Positions 22,902 to 35,469 are shown, numbered from the stretch's first letter. The stretch is 64,000 nt of DNA from Talinum fruticosum (GCA_021018815.1 JAITYX010000055.1:744001-808000), one strand, 5' to 3'. The notes: generated by a model not told the origin, from the letters alone. Numbers and translations are program-made.

Positions 22902-23597
22902 GGCTCTTTCTCTATCTCTCCTTCTTCCCTCTCTCATCCCTTGCTCTCTGTTTCTCTCTCTCTCATCATCTCTCTCTGCTCCGGCCTTGCTCTGTCTCTC
23001 CGATGGCCTCTTGCTCTCTCTGTTCATCTTCCCTGTTTTTCTTCCCTATCTCATCCCCGCTCTCTGTTTCTCTCATTGTCTCGTCCTCTGTCTCTTTCTC
23101 GGTTTCCCGTTCTCGCCCTTCCTCTCCCTGTCGCTATCGCTCCCTGTTCTCACCCTTCCTATCTATGTCGCTGCTCTCACTCGCTCCCTTTGTGTTTCTA
23201 CCTCTTCGTTCTCCCTCTCTCCCCCTTGTTTGTTGCTCTCGCCTCTCGTCGATGCCTCTCCACGACCAGGAAACGCTCGACATAATTCTTTGATGCCATT
23301 GACATAGGAGGCGAGAGAGAGAAAGGATCATTTTTAGAACTTTGGGTCTCGAAATAGTTGTCCAACAAGTTGAGGTACCTCAACCTAATTTTTGCCAAAT
23401 ATGGGGTAATTTATGGCTTTCAAGTGTAATTTTAAAAAATCCTGCCTAAACATCCAATTTTCTGACATCATTGGTTAGAATTGAGCCTTAAATATAGTTT
23501 ACCCCATAGTTTAAGGTACTTCAAAATTATTTTTGAGAACATTGGGTCTAAAAAATAGTTGTCGAAGAACTTAAGGTACCTCATTTTAATTTTTTGA
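22692..23597. mobile_element. Long-TIR MULE-like element with a CT tract
   Basis: The 10-bp sequence CAATTAACAC flanks both sides (22682-22691, 23598-23607). The related LTR at about 17547 has the uninterrupted site (caattgacac). The ends are inverted repeats over about 110 bp: gaggtaccttaag, ggacaactatttt, gttctcaaaaatgattttg and ggggtaaactatatttaagg all recur inverted at 23470-23580. An extra partial copy of the right end lies at 23325-23400. The centre is a (CT)n run and C/T-rich DNA. No transposase, so non-autonomous. TIR length and 9-10 bp duplication fit a Mutator-like element. Confidence 0.75.
22857..22898 (+). repeat. (CT)n microsatellite
   Basis: About 21 uninterrupted CT units, continuing into C/T-rich sequence to about 23250 that yields spurious Ser/Leu-rich frames. 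Confidence 0.95.
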
Positions 23598-23944
23598 CAA
23601 TTAACACCTTAATAAAATCTTAAACTGCTCATAATAAGGTTGGAAATATTCCCGTATGAGAGCCCCTTGAATACCCACAGCAAAGCAAACATAACGGATA
23701 ATGCAACGCCCGACACGGGGCTGTGTCAATCGACACGAGCAGCCGTGTCGGATACTATCCAAAAAAGAGGCATGTAAAGGCAAGATAAAGCATGGTATTT
23801 GGATGGGAAAAAGCTACGATGAATGATAAGCATTGGTCAAACGTGAGTCATGATTATTTGGATAGAGAATTAGTGTATGTAAATTGACACGTAGCGAAAC
23901 ATTAAATCAAGCCAAGAAAGAATTTGGGACACAAACCCATTGTT

Positions 23945-24591
23945 AGTACACCCTGACTAGCTACGTTTTCTTTCCCCCAAAAATTGACAAAGATTTGTCA
24001 TAAAAGGGACAAGGAATAATTTAGATATACTGCAATAGAGCTAAAGACAATAACATTACAATCATGTGCAATAAGAGCAGTTAACTAGGTTACCCTATGT
24101 AGCCTGAATATTATTGGCATGGGATGAGAAAACTTATCTAACTTCCACCAAAATTTAGAGATCTCAATTTCAAATTTCCCTTGCTCAACCCAAACCAGCC
24201 TTTGCAACATATGAGGAAATTAAAGCCCATACAACTTTCATATTTTAAGACCTATTGGTATTTTGCACAAGAGGAATTGTAAAGTGCAATATAGAGTTAA
24301 TTTAAGATTAATTCTTGCCTTTTTTTTTTAACCTTTTCTTAGGGTTTGAGGTTTATAAAGCACGAGATCATACCAAGAGAGATGTATCATTAAGACCGAC
24401 CCATTGTACGAACCACTTCTTCACAGAAAAATTGATTTCACCAAAATTTAAGCCTTCGGTTATACACTCCATAAGTATATGAACAACTCACTGCTTACCG
24501 AACACTCAGATCAAAATTTTAACCATATACGTATACACGCAACAGAAACTAGGCAAAACAAGCAAAGAAAGAAAGAAGAGAGAGGACACAC
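23945..24591. other. Non-coding DNA 3' of the orphan DUF946 exon
   Basis: AT-rich; would be intron 1 of the 24.6 kb copy. I looked for sequence matching DUF946 exon 2 and found none before the LTR element begins at 23939. Confidence 0.5.
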
Positions 24592-24811
24592 CTTGTGGCC
24601 AACTTGGTAGAGGAGAGGGAAAATTGAAAGTGAATTGAATGGGCAATGATTTGGCTTCCTTGTTACTACAATTGGAATAAAAAGGATAACAAAGAGGAAA
24701 GTAGCTGCCCAAATGAGCTACTCTAAGTGAAAGGAATGAAATAGAGCTACAGGAAATAATAATCGAGATTATAATAAACCCATGAAACAAAGTAAGACAT
24801 ATTCTCATCAT
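24592..24811 (-). CDS. Orphan first exon of a second DUF946-type gene
   Basis: ATG at 24811 opens a hydrophobic signal-like segment (MMRICLTLFHGFIIISIII). The frame stays open to FNFPSPLPSWPQG with the donor CCACAAG|GTGTGTCC at 24592. PSPLPxWPxG at an exon end is the junction seen in the DUF946 gene at 15379, with the same phase. No exon 2 or 3 follows before the transposon block. It may be a truncated tandem duplicate or, less likely, an alternative first exon for the gene at 9.4-15.6 kb, about 13.5 kb downstream. Unlike the other copy it has no frameshift. Confidence 0.65.
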
Positions 24812-26383
24812 TTCTTCCCTTTGATTTTTTTTGTTTTTGTTTTGGGGGTGTTTATTTTACTTTTGTTTTCCTTTAGCTAATAAACTCATGAATTTTGGGG
24901 AAGCCAGATTTATATGTGTTGTTCCTCCATGCTTAAGGCGTGCAAGGAAAACCCTAAAAATCCACATCAAAAATTGCCAACAATTCTTGTCAAACTAATC
25001 AAAACCCAATAGCTTTCTATGGCTTCACCGGTTGAGTTAGAAACAAATAGAGCATCACGAAACTATGGGATATCCAAACTTTAGCACCACTTATACAAAG
25101 GATAATCCTCAATATATAGGATATAGACCTTACTCGTTTATTATGTTATTGTTTCTTACGGTTTATGCCAAAACCTAACAAATACGTCGTTCGGTTTGAT
25201 TTTAGATCGAGTTAATTTTTATGGTGTTATATCTGGACCAATTAAGTTTTATATGTTTCGAGTCCAATATAATTTAGGTTAGTTGTTTCGGATGTCGGGT
25301 TGACTATGAGATCGGATCATTTACTTAAAAGTTATAGGTCTCACATTTGTTTTATAGGATATATCTATGTCTACGTTCCAATAAATGAAAATATTAATGT
25401 CTAATAATTTTTTAAAATTTGAATTGTGGTTGAGTGAAGCAAAATGTCTCCTTTGTCCATATATTTTTCTGCACAAAAGAAAAATGTCTACATATTTTTA
25501 GAACTGGAAATTTATCTCTAACCTCCACAGTCGATGTATCCGCAATGAAACTACGAGTATGGGATACCATTTAGATTAGAAACTGTTCTTTTTTTTCTTT
25601 TTGGATTCTAAATTTCAATATGATCCAGTCCTTGGGTCTGGATTTGCATAAACAAAAAGATTTTAAAAAATTGGTTATGCCTAAATGTCTAATGGAGACT
25701 AATTACCCATTAAATCAAATTAGTATAGTAAAAGATTGAGGAAATGATGAATCGCATATGAAAATGGAAATACATAAATTTAACTCCATTTTTTTTTTGG
25801 TGTAAATTCATTGCTATCCTAGTAATTAATAGCTATATTAACTAAACTAAAAAAAGTCAATCAATAACCAAGGATTCAAAATTTTAATTATGTGGATGAG
25901 ATTATATTTCCAGCCAATTAAACTTAATCCCTTTCCTCACGTCGCGAACAGTGGAACACACATTCAAATTATTGGAAACGCATTTATTGTAAAAATTTTT
26001 ATCTTAAACGCTTATGACCCGAAAGGGATTACACCATTGTTCAAATCAAAAAGAAAGGTAAACTTTTTTCTTTCCTAATCAAATAATTTTGGTAAATTGA
26101 CTTGGGAAAAATTTGAGGCACACATATCTTATTATTAATTCTTATTTTTTGGTCATCTGTTGTGCAAGTTTGTAATTTGACAGTTGGTCAACTATTTCAA
26201 TTCGCAAGCAATCAATCTCTAAAACAAGTATTTCAATTTCCAAGCAAGTTGAAAACCAACTATTTTAATTTCACATGTCAATTTCATACAATGTGCATAT
26301 TCATTCAGACAAGCACAATAACTTCATAATGTTTCCTTCCTAAAAAACTTCAAGTACAATACAATATTCAACTACCACCTAAT
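24812..26383. other. AT-rich intergenic DNA
   Basis: No gene or defined repeat seen. Short open frames near 25890-26078 lack any protein-like signature. Confidence 0.5.
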
Positions 26384-26915
26384 CTAAACTATCCTGCTTA
26401 GAAACCCAACTACTAGTACAACTAACAAGCACAATATCAATTTCTCCACCAGTGAGTTCCTTGATGCCTTCAATTCTTCCTCTGCTGTGCATCTTTTCTG
26501 TCTTTCTTTTGCAACCTTCTTCCTCAAACTTTCATTCTCTTCTTGAAGCATCTTGTTTTCTTCAAGCACATCAATATCTTATTCATCATCCCACTTGAAA
26601 AACCCACACCCTTAATTTACCTACAATAGCTCAATAATTTCAGCCACACCCTTGATTTACTTGAAAAAATTAACTACCAACAAAAATAAAACTATAATTT
26701 CAGCCATTTCCAAACCCTAATTTCCTAATTACTTCACCTTCCATAACGAGCATCCGAAAAATTTCTTCCCTCTATAGGGGGCTTCTTGCAAATCTCATGA
26801 GCTGCAGGCAAATCATGGTAGCATTTCACCGACAACATTTACTCTCTTCACAATTGGGCACTCGAAACTCCTCTCCTTCCAAAAGTTGATAACCCAACAA
26901 CGGTGTGCGTCCTTC
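26384..26915 (-). pseudogene. GRF zinc-finger, coiled-coil, membrane-anchored protein (broken)
   Basis: Plants have many small proteins with an N-terminal GRF-type zinc finger, a coiled coil and a C-terminal membrane segment. Exon 1 (about 26915-26738) shows CYHDLPAAHEICKKPPIEGR then, one frame over, NFFGCSLWK, the GRF core, with donor AAG|GTGAAG. Exon 2 (26610-26384) shows CGFFKWDDE, a stop, then VLEENKMLQEENESLRKKVA (coiled coil) and LILCLLVVLVVGFL (membrane helix). The frame break in FFG is a shortened T run; the stop after DDE is a TAA codon. No clean start codon is seen. Either a pseudogene or a gene with sequence errors. Confidence 0.65.
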
Positions 26916-27505
26916 AACTCATGTTTTTAGGTAATTGAGGGGATTTGGGATTTGAGATTTAGGTCGATTTTAGTTTGGAGAAAAGATTGGTAATGGAAGA
27001 ACTCAACTTTATTTCGGGAAGAGGGGATGGAGAGGCGGAAATGTCGATGCTACAATTGGAGTAATGAGTTTCGAATTGGAGGTTAGATAGAGGAGAAAAG
27101 CATAAGTGTTTTGAATTAGTTGATACGAGAGGGGTTAGTGGGGGTAGAGGGAAGAGAGAGAGAGTGTGTGTCAACGTGTCATTAGTAAAAGTCAAAAGCG
27201 GGTCAACGGTAGCCACGTTTATAATCGTCATCTGTCACGTCATCGCCACTGAGTCGTTTTAACTGTAACTCGGTGGTGGGATACCTACAAATAATAGGGT
27301 TTAAATTTGGGATTACGTCATGCCAATCGTCATTACGAGATATTCCGATCAAAAGACCACAAAGTTGGGGATTTTAGAATCCAATATTCCTTACCTTAAT
27401 CGAGTAAAGTCTTGAAAAGTTATTATCTACACTAGCGCTTCACACCTCATTTAAAAAAATAAATTTTTGGAGGGGAGGGTTAATATGCACCTATACACTA
27501 CGTTA
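26916..27505. other. Upstream flank of the GRF gene
   Basis: An open minus-strand frame at 27231-26959 is Ser/Thr/Leu-rich without a recognisable domain and is probably not coding. It lies where a promoter or 5' UTR would be expected. Confidence 0.35.
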
Positions 27506-28232
27506 TAAAACCGGTGCTGGACCGGCCAGTTGAACCGGTCGGACCGGGATCCGGTGAGTTAAACGGTTCGTTTGAGCAATCAAAATTGTTGAACAATCAG
27601 ATCGGAAAAACCTGGTGAAAACTAGTTGACTCGGTCATTGTTTGACCTGGATGAGCCACGGTTTGACCAGACTTTTCCATTTATGTTAAGAATAAAAAAT
27701 AAAAAAATCATAGCGACTTAGAGCTATGACCCCCTCTTTCCGGCTATCTGTAGTGGCAATGACTGGTGGCGGCGGCAACTCGTGTTTGCTTAGGGGTCTT
27801 CTTCTCACGCTATGATGGAGGTCGGGTATGGTTAAAGTAGGAAGACAGCATCACGCACAAAACTAAGCTTCTGGAAAAGGGGGAGAGAGAAGTCTGATAC
27901 AAATAAAGGAGAGAAGAGGAAAGGAAGGGGAAAGGGGTTGACGTGAGAAACAAAACAAGCTTGAGGATGATGACAGTGAGTAACAAAGCAAGTCTATCTC
28001 TCACATCCGCTCTCACTCTCTCTCTCCGGCGGCTGCACAAGTGAAAGGGTGGTTGTTTAAAAAGTAGCTAGGGTTTCTATTTTTTATTTTCCAAGAGACA
28101 AAAAAAAGGCCCAAAAAATAAGAGTTTGTTCAAGAGTCAAATTTTTTATTTTTAAGTTGAAGTTTGGATGAGCTTTGTAGATAAAGTCTATATTTTTTGT
28201 ATAAATATGGGTTGAATTAACTTTATTTTTTA

Positions 28233-28271
<39 letters not shown>

Positions 28272-28390
28272 TAGACCAGTCTAACCCGATTAAACCATCA
28301 CGGGATCAGCTGATTTAATCCAAATTAAATGATCCAACAGGTCGAACCATTAACCCGCGACCGGGTCAATCACCTAGCCGGTTCTCTAAA
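27506..28390. mobile_element. Probable non-autonomous DNA transposon, CCGGTT-rich ends
   Basis: The left part (aaaaccggtgctggaccgg, gttgaaccggtcggaccgg) and right part, read inverted (agagaaccggctaggtgatt, gacccggtcgcgggttaa), are both built of ACCGG/GACCGG motifs in opposite orientation, as in a common plant DNA transposon group. The middle holds a (CT/GA)-rich block and an AT microsatellite. I could not fix exact ends or a clean target duplication, so boundaries are approximate. Confidence 0.5.
28236..28268. repeat. (AT)n microsatellite
   Basis: About 16 AT units inside the CCGGTT-ended element. Confidence 0.95.
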
Positions 28391-29315
28391 CCTAGCGTAC
28401 ACACAAGAGAAATATGTGGGAGAAGACTAGCAAAAACTGTGTAATAACCTTTTATTAATTATTTAGGATTGATAAAGATTTGTCATTGAATTATAAGAAC
28501 AATAGGGAGTTAACCCATATGAAAAGTTGATTTGGAGAGATTTCAGAGAGAAGGGGGTAGATAGAGAGAGTATAATTGTATGTAGCTGAAATAGGCATAT
28601 GTTCAACCTTGGACTTGGGATAGTCATTGGCACTGGAACTGGCACACCTCCTTCCACCATTTATTCGAAAATTTGTGCAGTTTAATCATCTCTCTTGCTG
28701 GGATTAAAATTCTGGACCATAAGAAGCAAAATAATAATAATAATAATAAACAGACAAATAAGAGGAAACACACTATTCATTGTCAAATTCTTCTACATTT
28801 TTAACACCCCCACCCCCCAAAAAAAAAAGACAGGGGGGTGAACATCATCTAGTAAAAAGAACGGTAATATAGCAATAATAAATCTGTGTTTCCAGAAAAT
28901 TACATCACATTACCATTTATCTCACAAACAAATGGGCAGGGTGAAAATACAAGGACTTGACGACTCATTTTCATATGCTATAATATATTTACCAGTACTA
29001 CTATCAATTACATAAATATACAACTCCACATGTTACCCAGAAAAAAAAAACCCTGAATGTCGGTCAGAAAATGCAGTTCCAAAAACCGAAAATTAAAATA
29101 AAAACAAAAGGTGGGGGAAAAAAAGGGATAGAAAGGTCATTTTCTCTTCCATCTAATTATTTTCTTCCCCCATTTTTCCTTTTCTACACCTTTGCTTTCT
29201 CCTTACCTCGCTTGAGAAAATAAAAGGAAGAAAAACAAAGCTAACACCAAGGAAATATCAAAACCTTGAGACTTGAGTTACTTAAATACCAGAAATGAGG
29301 CTAATCCATCAAGAT
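28391..29315. other. 3' flank and 3' UTR side of the WVD2-like gene
   Basis: AT-rich with C-run/A-run patches (28807-28830). The stretch just right of 29100 is probably the 3' UTR of the WVD2-like gene; no polyadenylation signal stands out enough to place. An open frame at 28660-28463 has no protein signature. Confidence 0.4.
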
Positions 29316-32300
29316 TCAAGATTGAACAGCAATATCCGCATTTGTCTGCTCAATTTTAGGGGAGTGTTTTTGGTGGTCTCCTTGACTTGCTTTGATCGGT
29401 CCTTGGCCTTGGAGGAAGCACTTCTACTTCCAACCAACTGATGATGGCCCTTCTGCTTTGAAGTCGTTGACACTTCCTTGTGGCTGCTGCCTAGGCTGTG
29501 CCTCGATGCCCTAGCACACCTGGTTTCCTCGGGAGTTGAAGTGGCAATGTCACCGCAGCTTTTTCTGCGTCCAAGCTTAGGCGACACAGCACGAGTTGTA
29601 GGAAACTAGCATATTCCATCCAAGAAACAAGTCAGGTACTTTTAATCCCCACAAAAAATTTATATATAAAAAACAACTCTCAATATGAGTTCCACTTTTA
29701 CGGGGTGTGGGGAGATTGAGATGAACACACATATGTGCCTATATACTACACATAAGTATTCAAGATTACATTTTTAGTTATCGAAATACAAAGAGTTACC
29801 AGGAATAACAAACACGGATACATAATAGCAGTGGCAAGCTATACAATATTCAAAACCTGAACAGAAACTAAAAGATCTTTATGGGAATGCACATGAGAAA
29901 AATCCACTAATAACAAAACTAGTCAAATCGAATACAATTGACTAAAATAATAAATTAAAAATACATAGTAATAGTAGAAAATCCAAACATTTGCAGATTC
30001 AATATGTATCACAAAGAAGTACATTAGCCACATGCATCAAAACAGCAGGAGAAAGTGTGGTGACTGAATAATAGTATTCATATAAAAATGCCTTAAATAA
30101 ACTGAGGGACACCATAAACAATAACAATCACAGAACACTCTTCCATATCTTACTCCAGCTTGAGCTGGGATTTTAAGATGTCGGCAAGGCTGATACCTCA
30201 AAAGGAAAAGTCAGACAATTACTTTGAGGTCCCCAAATGAATAGAAATACAATTATTTTGGGGGCAATTTATTTCTGTCAAGAGTCGATTCAAGAAATAA
30301 ATGTGACTAAAATTTAAATGAAAGAAACACACGGTGGCAGTGACCTACACATCAAACAAGCGAATAGTGCATTAATACTATTGTACAGACCAGCTTATAT
30401 GACATCAAAAACATAGGTTTCACAAAGGTTGACAGAGGAGCAGGGGCAAACATCAGAATCAGAAGATTCCGAAACTCCTAAAGAACTAGGGAAGTCAAGA
30501 AAGGATTTGGCCCTCAGCTGTGGAAGATTGCATCTAAGACAAAATCACTGTTTCAAATGAACCAACTATCTGCAATTGGGTTTTTTTGGGGGGTGTATCT
30601 AGGGCTTGAATTTTTAGCAATGTTGCAAATGAAAAATGACAATGAGCCAATAATATCAAAGTTAAAGACATTCATGATGTGTACCTTCTTAAGCTCTTTC
30701 TTCGGTGGAGGCTTCTCATAGTAAAAACTGGGAACTGGATTTGCTCTAAACACCATGTTCTTCCTAAGTTGCTTTACAGCTGCTTCTTCCTCTTCCTATA
30801 TTTAAAAAATATTATTAAGACTTGAGAAAGCAAAATGATTGCTCGATATATAAACAGCAGACTGTAGTCATACATCTAAACCATGATAAGATTGATCGAA
30901 GCTCAGCTTGGTTTGAATGAACTTTTTCCTTTGATGGAGATGCATAGGCCATGCCTTATAGTCAGGCTATAATGTTTTCTCAATTTTAGATATCCACGGT
31001 ACAATGTAGGATCACAAATTTGTTTTCTTTTCTATCCATTTTCCATACAGTCAGAAAGGTCAATTTTGGGCAATTTATTCCAGTGTATACAGACCAAATC
31101 AGATTGTCTCATGAAACTGTCGTCTACTTCTCTTCTTATAGCGATCAATGGTTGTCAATCAAGGATCCAACATAATCTGCTCTTCTATTGCATATAACAA
31201 ATAACAACCCCCAGCCCCACCCCTTGCAGAAAAATATTAATAATAAGAAAAACTAATGCCTAGACAGGACTCCGGCTATTAGGTTGATTTATTAATATAT
31301 TTGATTGGTTTTTTGTCTACCAATTTGGAGAGAGTAGTGAAAGGTTTCATGGTCAAAGACTCGAAGGTTTTCAATGAGAGGAAAACAAAAGAGAAAGAAA
31401 AAAGAACCAAGCCCAAGCTCTGGTCCAACCCTTAGTGCCTGAGCTCAAGCTACTAAACTTCACCAAGCTTTGAGCCAATTCAGAAAATTCCTAAATACTG
31501 CGAGAAAAGCAAACGTGGCAATTTAGGTACAGGCACAACCAGAGATAGTTGAAGGGAACTCAAACTAAGCTTGTATACACACCGGGCAGGTTGCTTGATT
31601 CAGCTTGATTAAACACCCCTACATACATGCTAAAAGGTGGCAATGTGGCATACCTTAGTCCTTGCTTCATATTCCTGTTTCTCAGCCTCCAAAGCTTTGC
31701 GTTTCTCCTCCAATTTTGAATAGTACTGGAAAAACAAGACGGGATAAAAGATCAGCCTGGCAGAAACCAAGAATTACACATTAAGACAATTTTGCAAATC
31801 ACAAATTACCTCCTTTCGTTTCTCTAGACGTTCATAGCAAGTAAATGTAGGAGCTACACCAACAGTGGTTCTGGATCTTGCAGTTCGCCCAGATGCTCCA
31901 GTTCGATGGAAGGTCAAGGATTAGCAAGACATTAAACACATTATGTGAGAGTCACAAAGATACTACATACACCATTCAGACCCAAAAAGCTTAATAAAGT
32001 TGAAGTCATGTTCACTTTGACCATAAACCAATAAGAAGAACCAGCATCATCACAATGGTAGTTCACTTAAACATCTGCACAGGAAGAAGTTCCCGACTCA
32101 AAACCCACAAACCAAGGCTTCTGTGTCACTGGAGATCACCATACCTACTTCTATTTTTCTTGTTTTGAATAGAAAATCCTACCAGTTAATTCCACTGACA
32201 AAATGAAAGTGCAATTGTGTTTAGCAATGTTCTCCCTTCTTTCATAGAAGGAAATAAAAAACAAGGGTTTGAAAAAAATAATCTACGATCATTCTCCTCG

Positions 32301-34281
32301 ATCTCAAAAATTACAGCGACATTTGTGTCAAGAGAAATATTCCAGCTAGAAGTAATTTTGGAATGAACTTGTGCATAAAGTAAACCATGACGTGTACAAA
32401 ACGCAGTTAGAAGCCATCCATGGGAACAATTGTAACTAGTAACAAGGTTCAATTCTCTATAAAATAGAATATATATATATATAGGTGAAACTGCATGAAT
32501 TGGGAAAGACTTGGGAGTAAAAGGATCATTTACAGATCTAACCCCCTCCCCTGAGTCCCACCTTCACTAGATATGGGGGTTGGAGGTGTGGAGCTTTAAC
32601 CCTAAAGGATACAGAAGATCTCCGGAAACTATCAAAAGAAAAATAGTAGGAACTTGTGTGTATCAGTAAAAATAAAAGGATATGATGATGACATGGACCA
32701 ACTGTCTTCATCATCCATGTACTTCCTCGCAACATGGGGAGTGCTTGGCTGCCAAAAGCACAAACGTAGAAAGGTTATCAACATTGCATATAGGAGCGAG
32801 GTAATTAACTTGTATAGTGGCCTGAACAAGAACCTAATTACTTCAAGAATTACAAGGCAAAATAAATAAATCATCATTGTGTAAGGAGCCTCCAACAATC
32901 TTTGTCACTACTACTGAATTGAGTTGAACTGCCACAGCATTTTTAGCAACCACCTCATGATTTCTGAATAGCCAGGGAAAATGCCAACATCCAACTAAAC
33001 CTAGCCTGGAGGTTATATAAGCTGGAGCAAAAACATGAATAGTTTTCAACTTTCCTGGTCCTAAAGACAGACATCTTCCAGCGAGAAGGAGAAAAATCTA
33101 TCAAAACCCATATGAGGATTCCAACCATAACTTTCCTTATGAAAAGTAACTACTTACTAATAATCTGTAATCGAACTATCTGCTAATTACTAGCTTCAAC
33201 ACAAGGCTTTCCAGTGGGTGTCCACAAGCTTGACTGGTAGTCTTTGGAAGCTGTTACAACTTACAAAAGACCAAGGTCTGAATTCCATCTACATCTCCTT
33301 TCAAAAAAATTCAAAAACAAAACAAGAAAAACCCAAGTTTCGAGCTCCAAATCAGACAATTTCAAGCTGTCTAGAACTTTCATGCTAGCCAAAGAATTGA
33401 TTTTTCCCCAAACTTATGTAAGCACCCAAATACACCTGGAACTTGATAATTACACTATAGACATGTCCCCAAGAAAGCAAAAGCAGCTAAAAGGGGTGGG
33501 CAATAAACCAATCAACAGTTCAACATATATGCAACTAAAATAAACATTCAATCCTTTGTAGCATTTTGTCTTCTTGAGAAACGAGCTCAGGAAGGGGGAA
33601 GAAGGCTTGATAGCGAATATAAAGTACCCACACTATCTAATACTACAGCACCAACATTGATTTGGCAATACAACAGACCTAGCAGAATTCAGGTGATGGG
33701 CTACCCACAACCATATACCACCACTAACACAGCACACAACTGCCACATAAAGCCTTACCCTGACAAGATTTAATACGTTAGAAGAATGCACAATCAATCA
33801 AGAAAAGCTGCAAGAATAGAAGTGTCGAGAACAGATGGTGCCATCAGATTCAAGCACGGAGATTCATTCAGGTACCTCTGATTTCTTTGCAGAGCTAGAT
33901 GACTTTGAATTGCTTGCAGTTGGAGAAACAGGAGTTTCAACTTCTATTTCACTGTCATCAAACGTCGTATTAGAAGTTCTTTGAGGTATGCTCTTTATCC
34001 TTGTCTTCTCAACAGATTCTGTTTCAGATGTGGGTTTTCCTGGGGAGTTAGACTTCTTATCTTCAGGTTTAGCAGATTTAACCTCTGGTTTTTCAGCCTC
34101 AACATTAGTGCTCTTAGCTGTCAAAACATCTTGCTTCTCACAACCGTTTTCAGTCTGTGGGACCTCTGAGGTGCACTCCTTCACCTCACAGTCCTTCACT
34201 TCACCATTTCCTTCAGATGGGTTAGCATGGACCTCCTGATCAGAATCAGCTGAAGCTCCTGTAACCTCCCTTCCCATTTCA
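29316..34281 (-). CDS. WDL: WVD2-like (TPX2-domain) microtubule-associated protein
   Basis: Plant WVD2-like proteins bind and bundle cortical microtubules through a TPX2/KLEEK domain and affect anisotropic growth. The first coding exon (34281-33876, ATG at 34277, [16 protein letters not shown]) is acidic and Ser-rich with the family's EVKECTSE block. Later exons are 31810 to about 31920 ([20 protein letters not shown]), 31725-31654 ([20 protein letters not shown]), 30795-30685 ([36 protein letters not shown]) and 29605-29316 ([19 protein letters not shown], then [12 protein letters not shown]). All have GT-AG ends in phase 0 except the 5' edge of the 31.8-31.9 kb exon, which I could not fix; a middle exon may be missed. 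The conserved C-terminus (TNADIAVQS) lies one frame over, reached by adding one base to the run at 29359-29362, so the printed frame's LLFNLES end is probably an error. Confidence 0.9.
31420..31621. repeat. Possible degenerate hAT relic in an intron
   Basis: AGCTC/GAGCTC-rich DNA ending with the inverse of TAGGGGTGTTTAATCAAGC, which resembles the termini of the element at 40022-40624. The left end is not definable and no duplication was found. Confidence 0.3.
31926..33875 (-). other. Large intron of the WVD2-like gene
   Basis: AT-rich, with no further TPX2-type exon that I can recognise. Only short unsupported open frames. A small exon could be hidden here. Confidence 0.5.
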
Positions 34282-35469
34282 CTGCATAAATGTTAAGAGA
34301 AACCCAACATAATTTTGTTAACTCTCTCTAATACATGAGAATTGCAAACAAAAAGAATAGCAGCTCCTGGATTTGTATTCCTACAAAACTTCTATGCCAT
34401 AATAGAACAATATACCAACAAGAAAAGGTTATGATTCGACATTGATTATCTTCTCAAGTTTCGAGTACAGTACATCAGTAAGGATACAACAGTTATAGGC
34501 CACATGACACACTAACAACCCGCCAGCAAGACATCTTCAACCTTAATAAGAACACTCATCTTTGTGACAAACTAAAAGGACACCCAGGAAAATAGAGTTA
34601 ATCAGAGACCATCCAAGGCAATTATCTCACTAAAATAATTCCTTACATGAGAACCATTTATCAAATCCTTCTCATTTATCCTTCTTTCATTTCCTTTTTT
34701 TCCCTCTCTGATGGGGAGGGGTGATCCCGGTACGAAAAATGAATCATTCAGTGGCCTGTCAATTCCACCCAACTGTAGAAAACCTTTAAAACAAACAAGT
34801 GGAAATCACTCAAGAGTTCCGTGAGGGTTTTACTTAGGCGACTTTGAACTTCAAAGGGAAGGAATGTTTTCTAAGAAGAAACGTCATAAACATGATACCG
34901 AATCAGAATCTGGTATATCCCATAATTGCACAAAACCAACGACAAAAACTTCATTCCCACATATGAAAGTTACACTCAGATGAATCAACTAACTAAATGT
35001 ACTGAACAAAATATGGTCCAAAAAAATGACAATTATATTCATGATTTGCTAAAAAAGAATCCTCTATGGAGGACCAAAAAGATGAATATATTCCTTATTC
35101 CTTGGCTCCCCTGTTCTTTCAAGGATTACCTCTCATTAAACCATGAAATCATAAAAGCCACATATACACAAAAGGAGGGAGATGAAAGCACAAATTTTTT
35201 TTTCACACGTTCACGCCTTAAACAAAAGGGCTCAAAATAAAACGAGAAATTTCAAGATGACAGTGAAAAAATTGAAACGAAATTCAATGAAAACAAGAAG
35301 AAAAGCAAAGCTCTGGAAAACCAAAAACCAGAAAAGCTAAAATTGAGAACATAAGATAGTCACAGATCGAGCGACATTGGAGCAAATGCAGAACCAACCA
35401 AACAAAAAAAACAAAGACGGGATTAAATTGAGCGAAATGCAGAACTGAGGATGAACGAATTGAACTTAC
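34282..35469 (-). other. 5' UTR intron of the WVD2-like gene
   Basis: A strong donor (AGC|GTAAGT, donor bases 35469-35468) and acceptor (TTTATGCAG, ending 34282) bound a ~1.2 kb AT-rich intron ending four bases before the start codon. Leader introns are common in this gene family. Confidence 0.65.

Larger units (their letters stand above)
16985..23939 (-). mobile_element. Non-autonomous LTR element with both LTRs interrupted
   Basis: Two direct copies of one sequence start TGTTAGGAAATTTAATATAT (16985 and 22111) and end near gaatttgggacayaaaccc (21912 and 23938). They share homology over about 0.9 kb once inserted transposons are discounted. Read on the minus strand they begin TGGGTTT and end CCTAACA, like LTRs, and carry a TATA-type promoter (cctataaatgtgg, near 17435). 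Only about 196 bp (21915-22110) lies between them, with a G-rich run (ccaggggg) beside the downstream LTR as a possible polypurine tract. There is no coding region, so it is TRIM-like or a deletion derivative. Flanks ATTGT/TTGTT are an imperfect target duplication. Confidence 0.65.

Noticed and set aside
22721..23307. Overlapping plus-strand open frames of 114-190 codons
   Set aside because: Same artefact: a (CT)n-derived tract inside the MULE-like element, no protein-like composition.
32186..33543. Several 60-100 codon frames in the WVD2-like intron
   Set aside because: AT-rich intron DNA, no family motif, and none fits the phase between the flanking exons.
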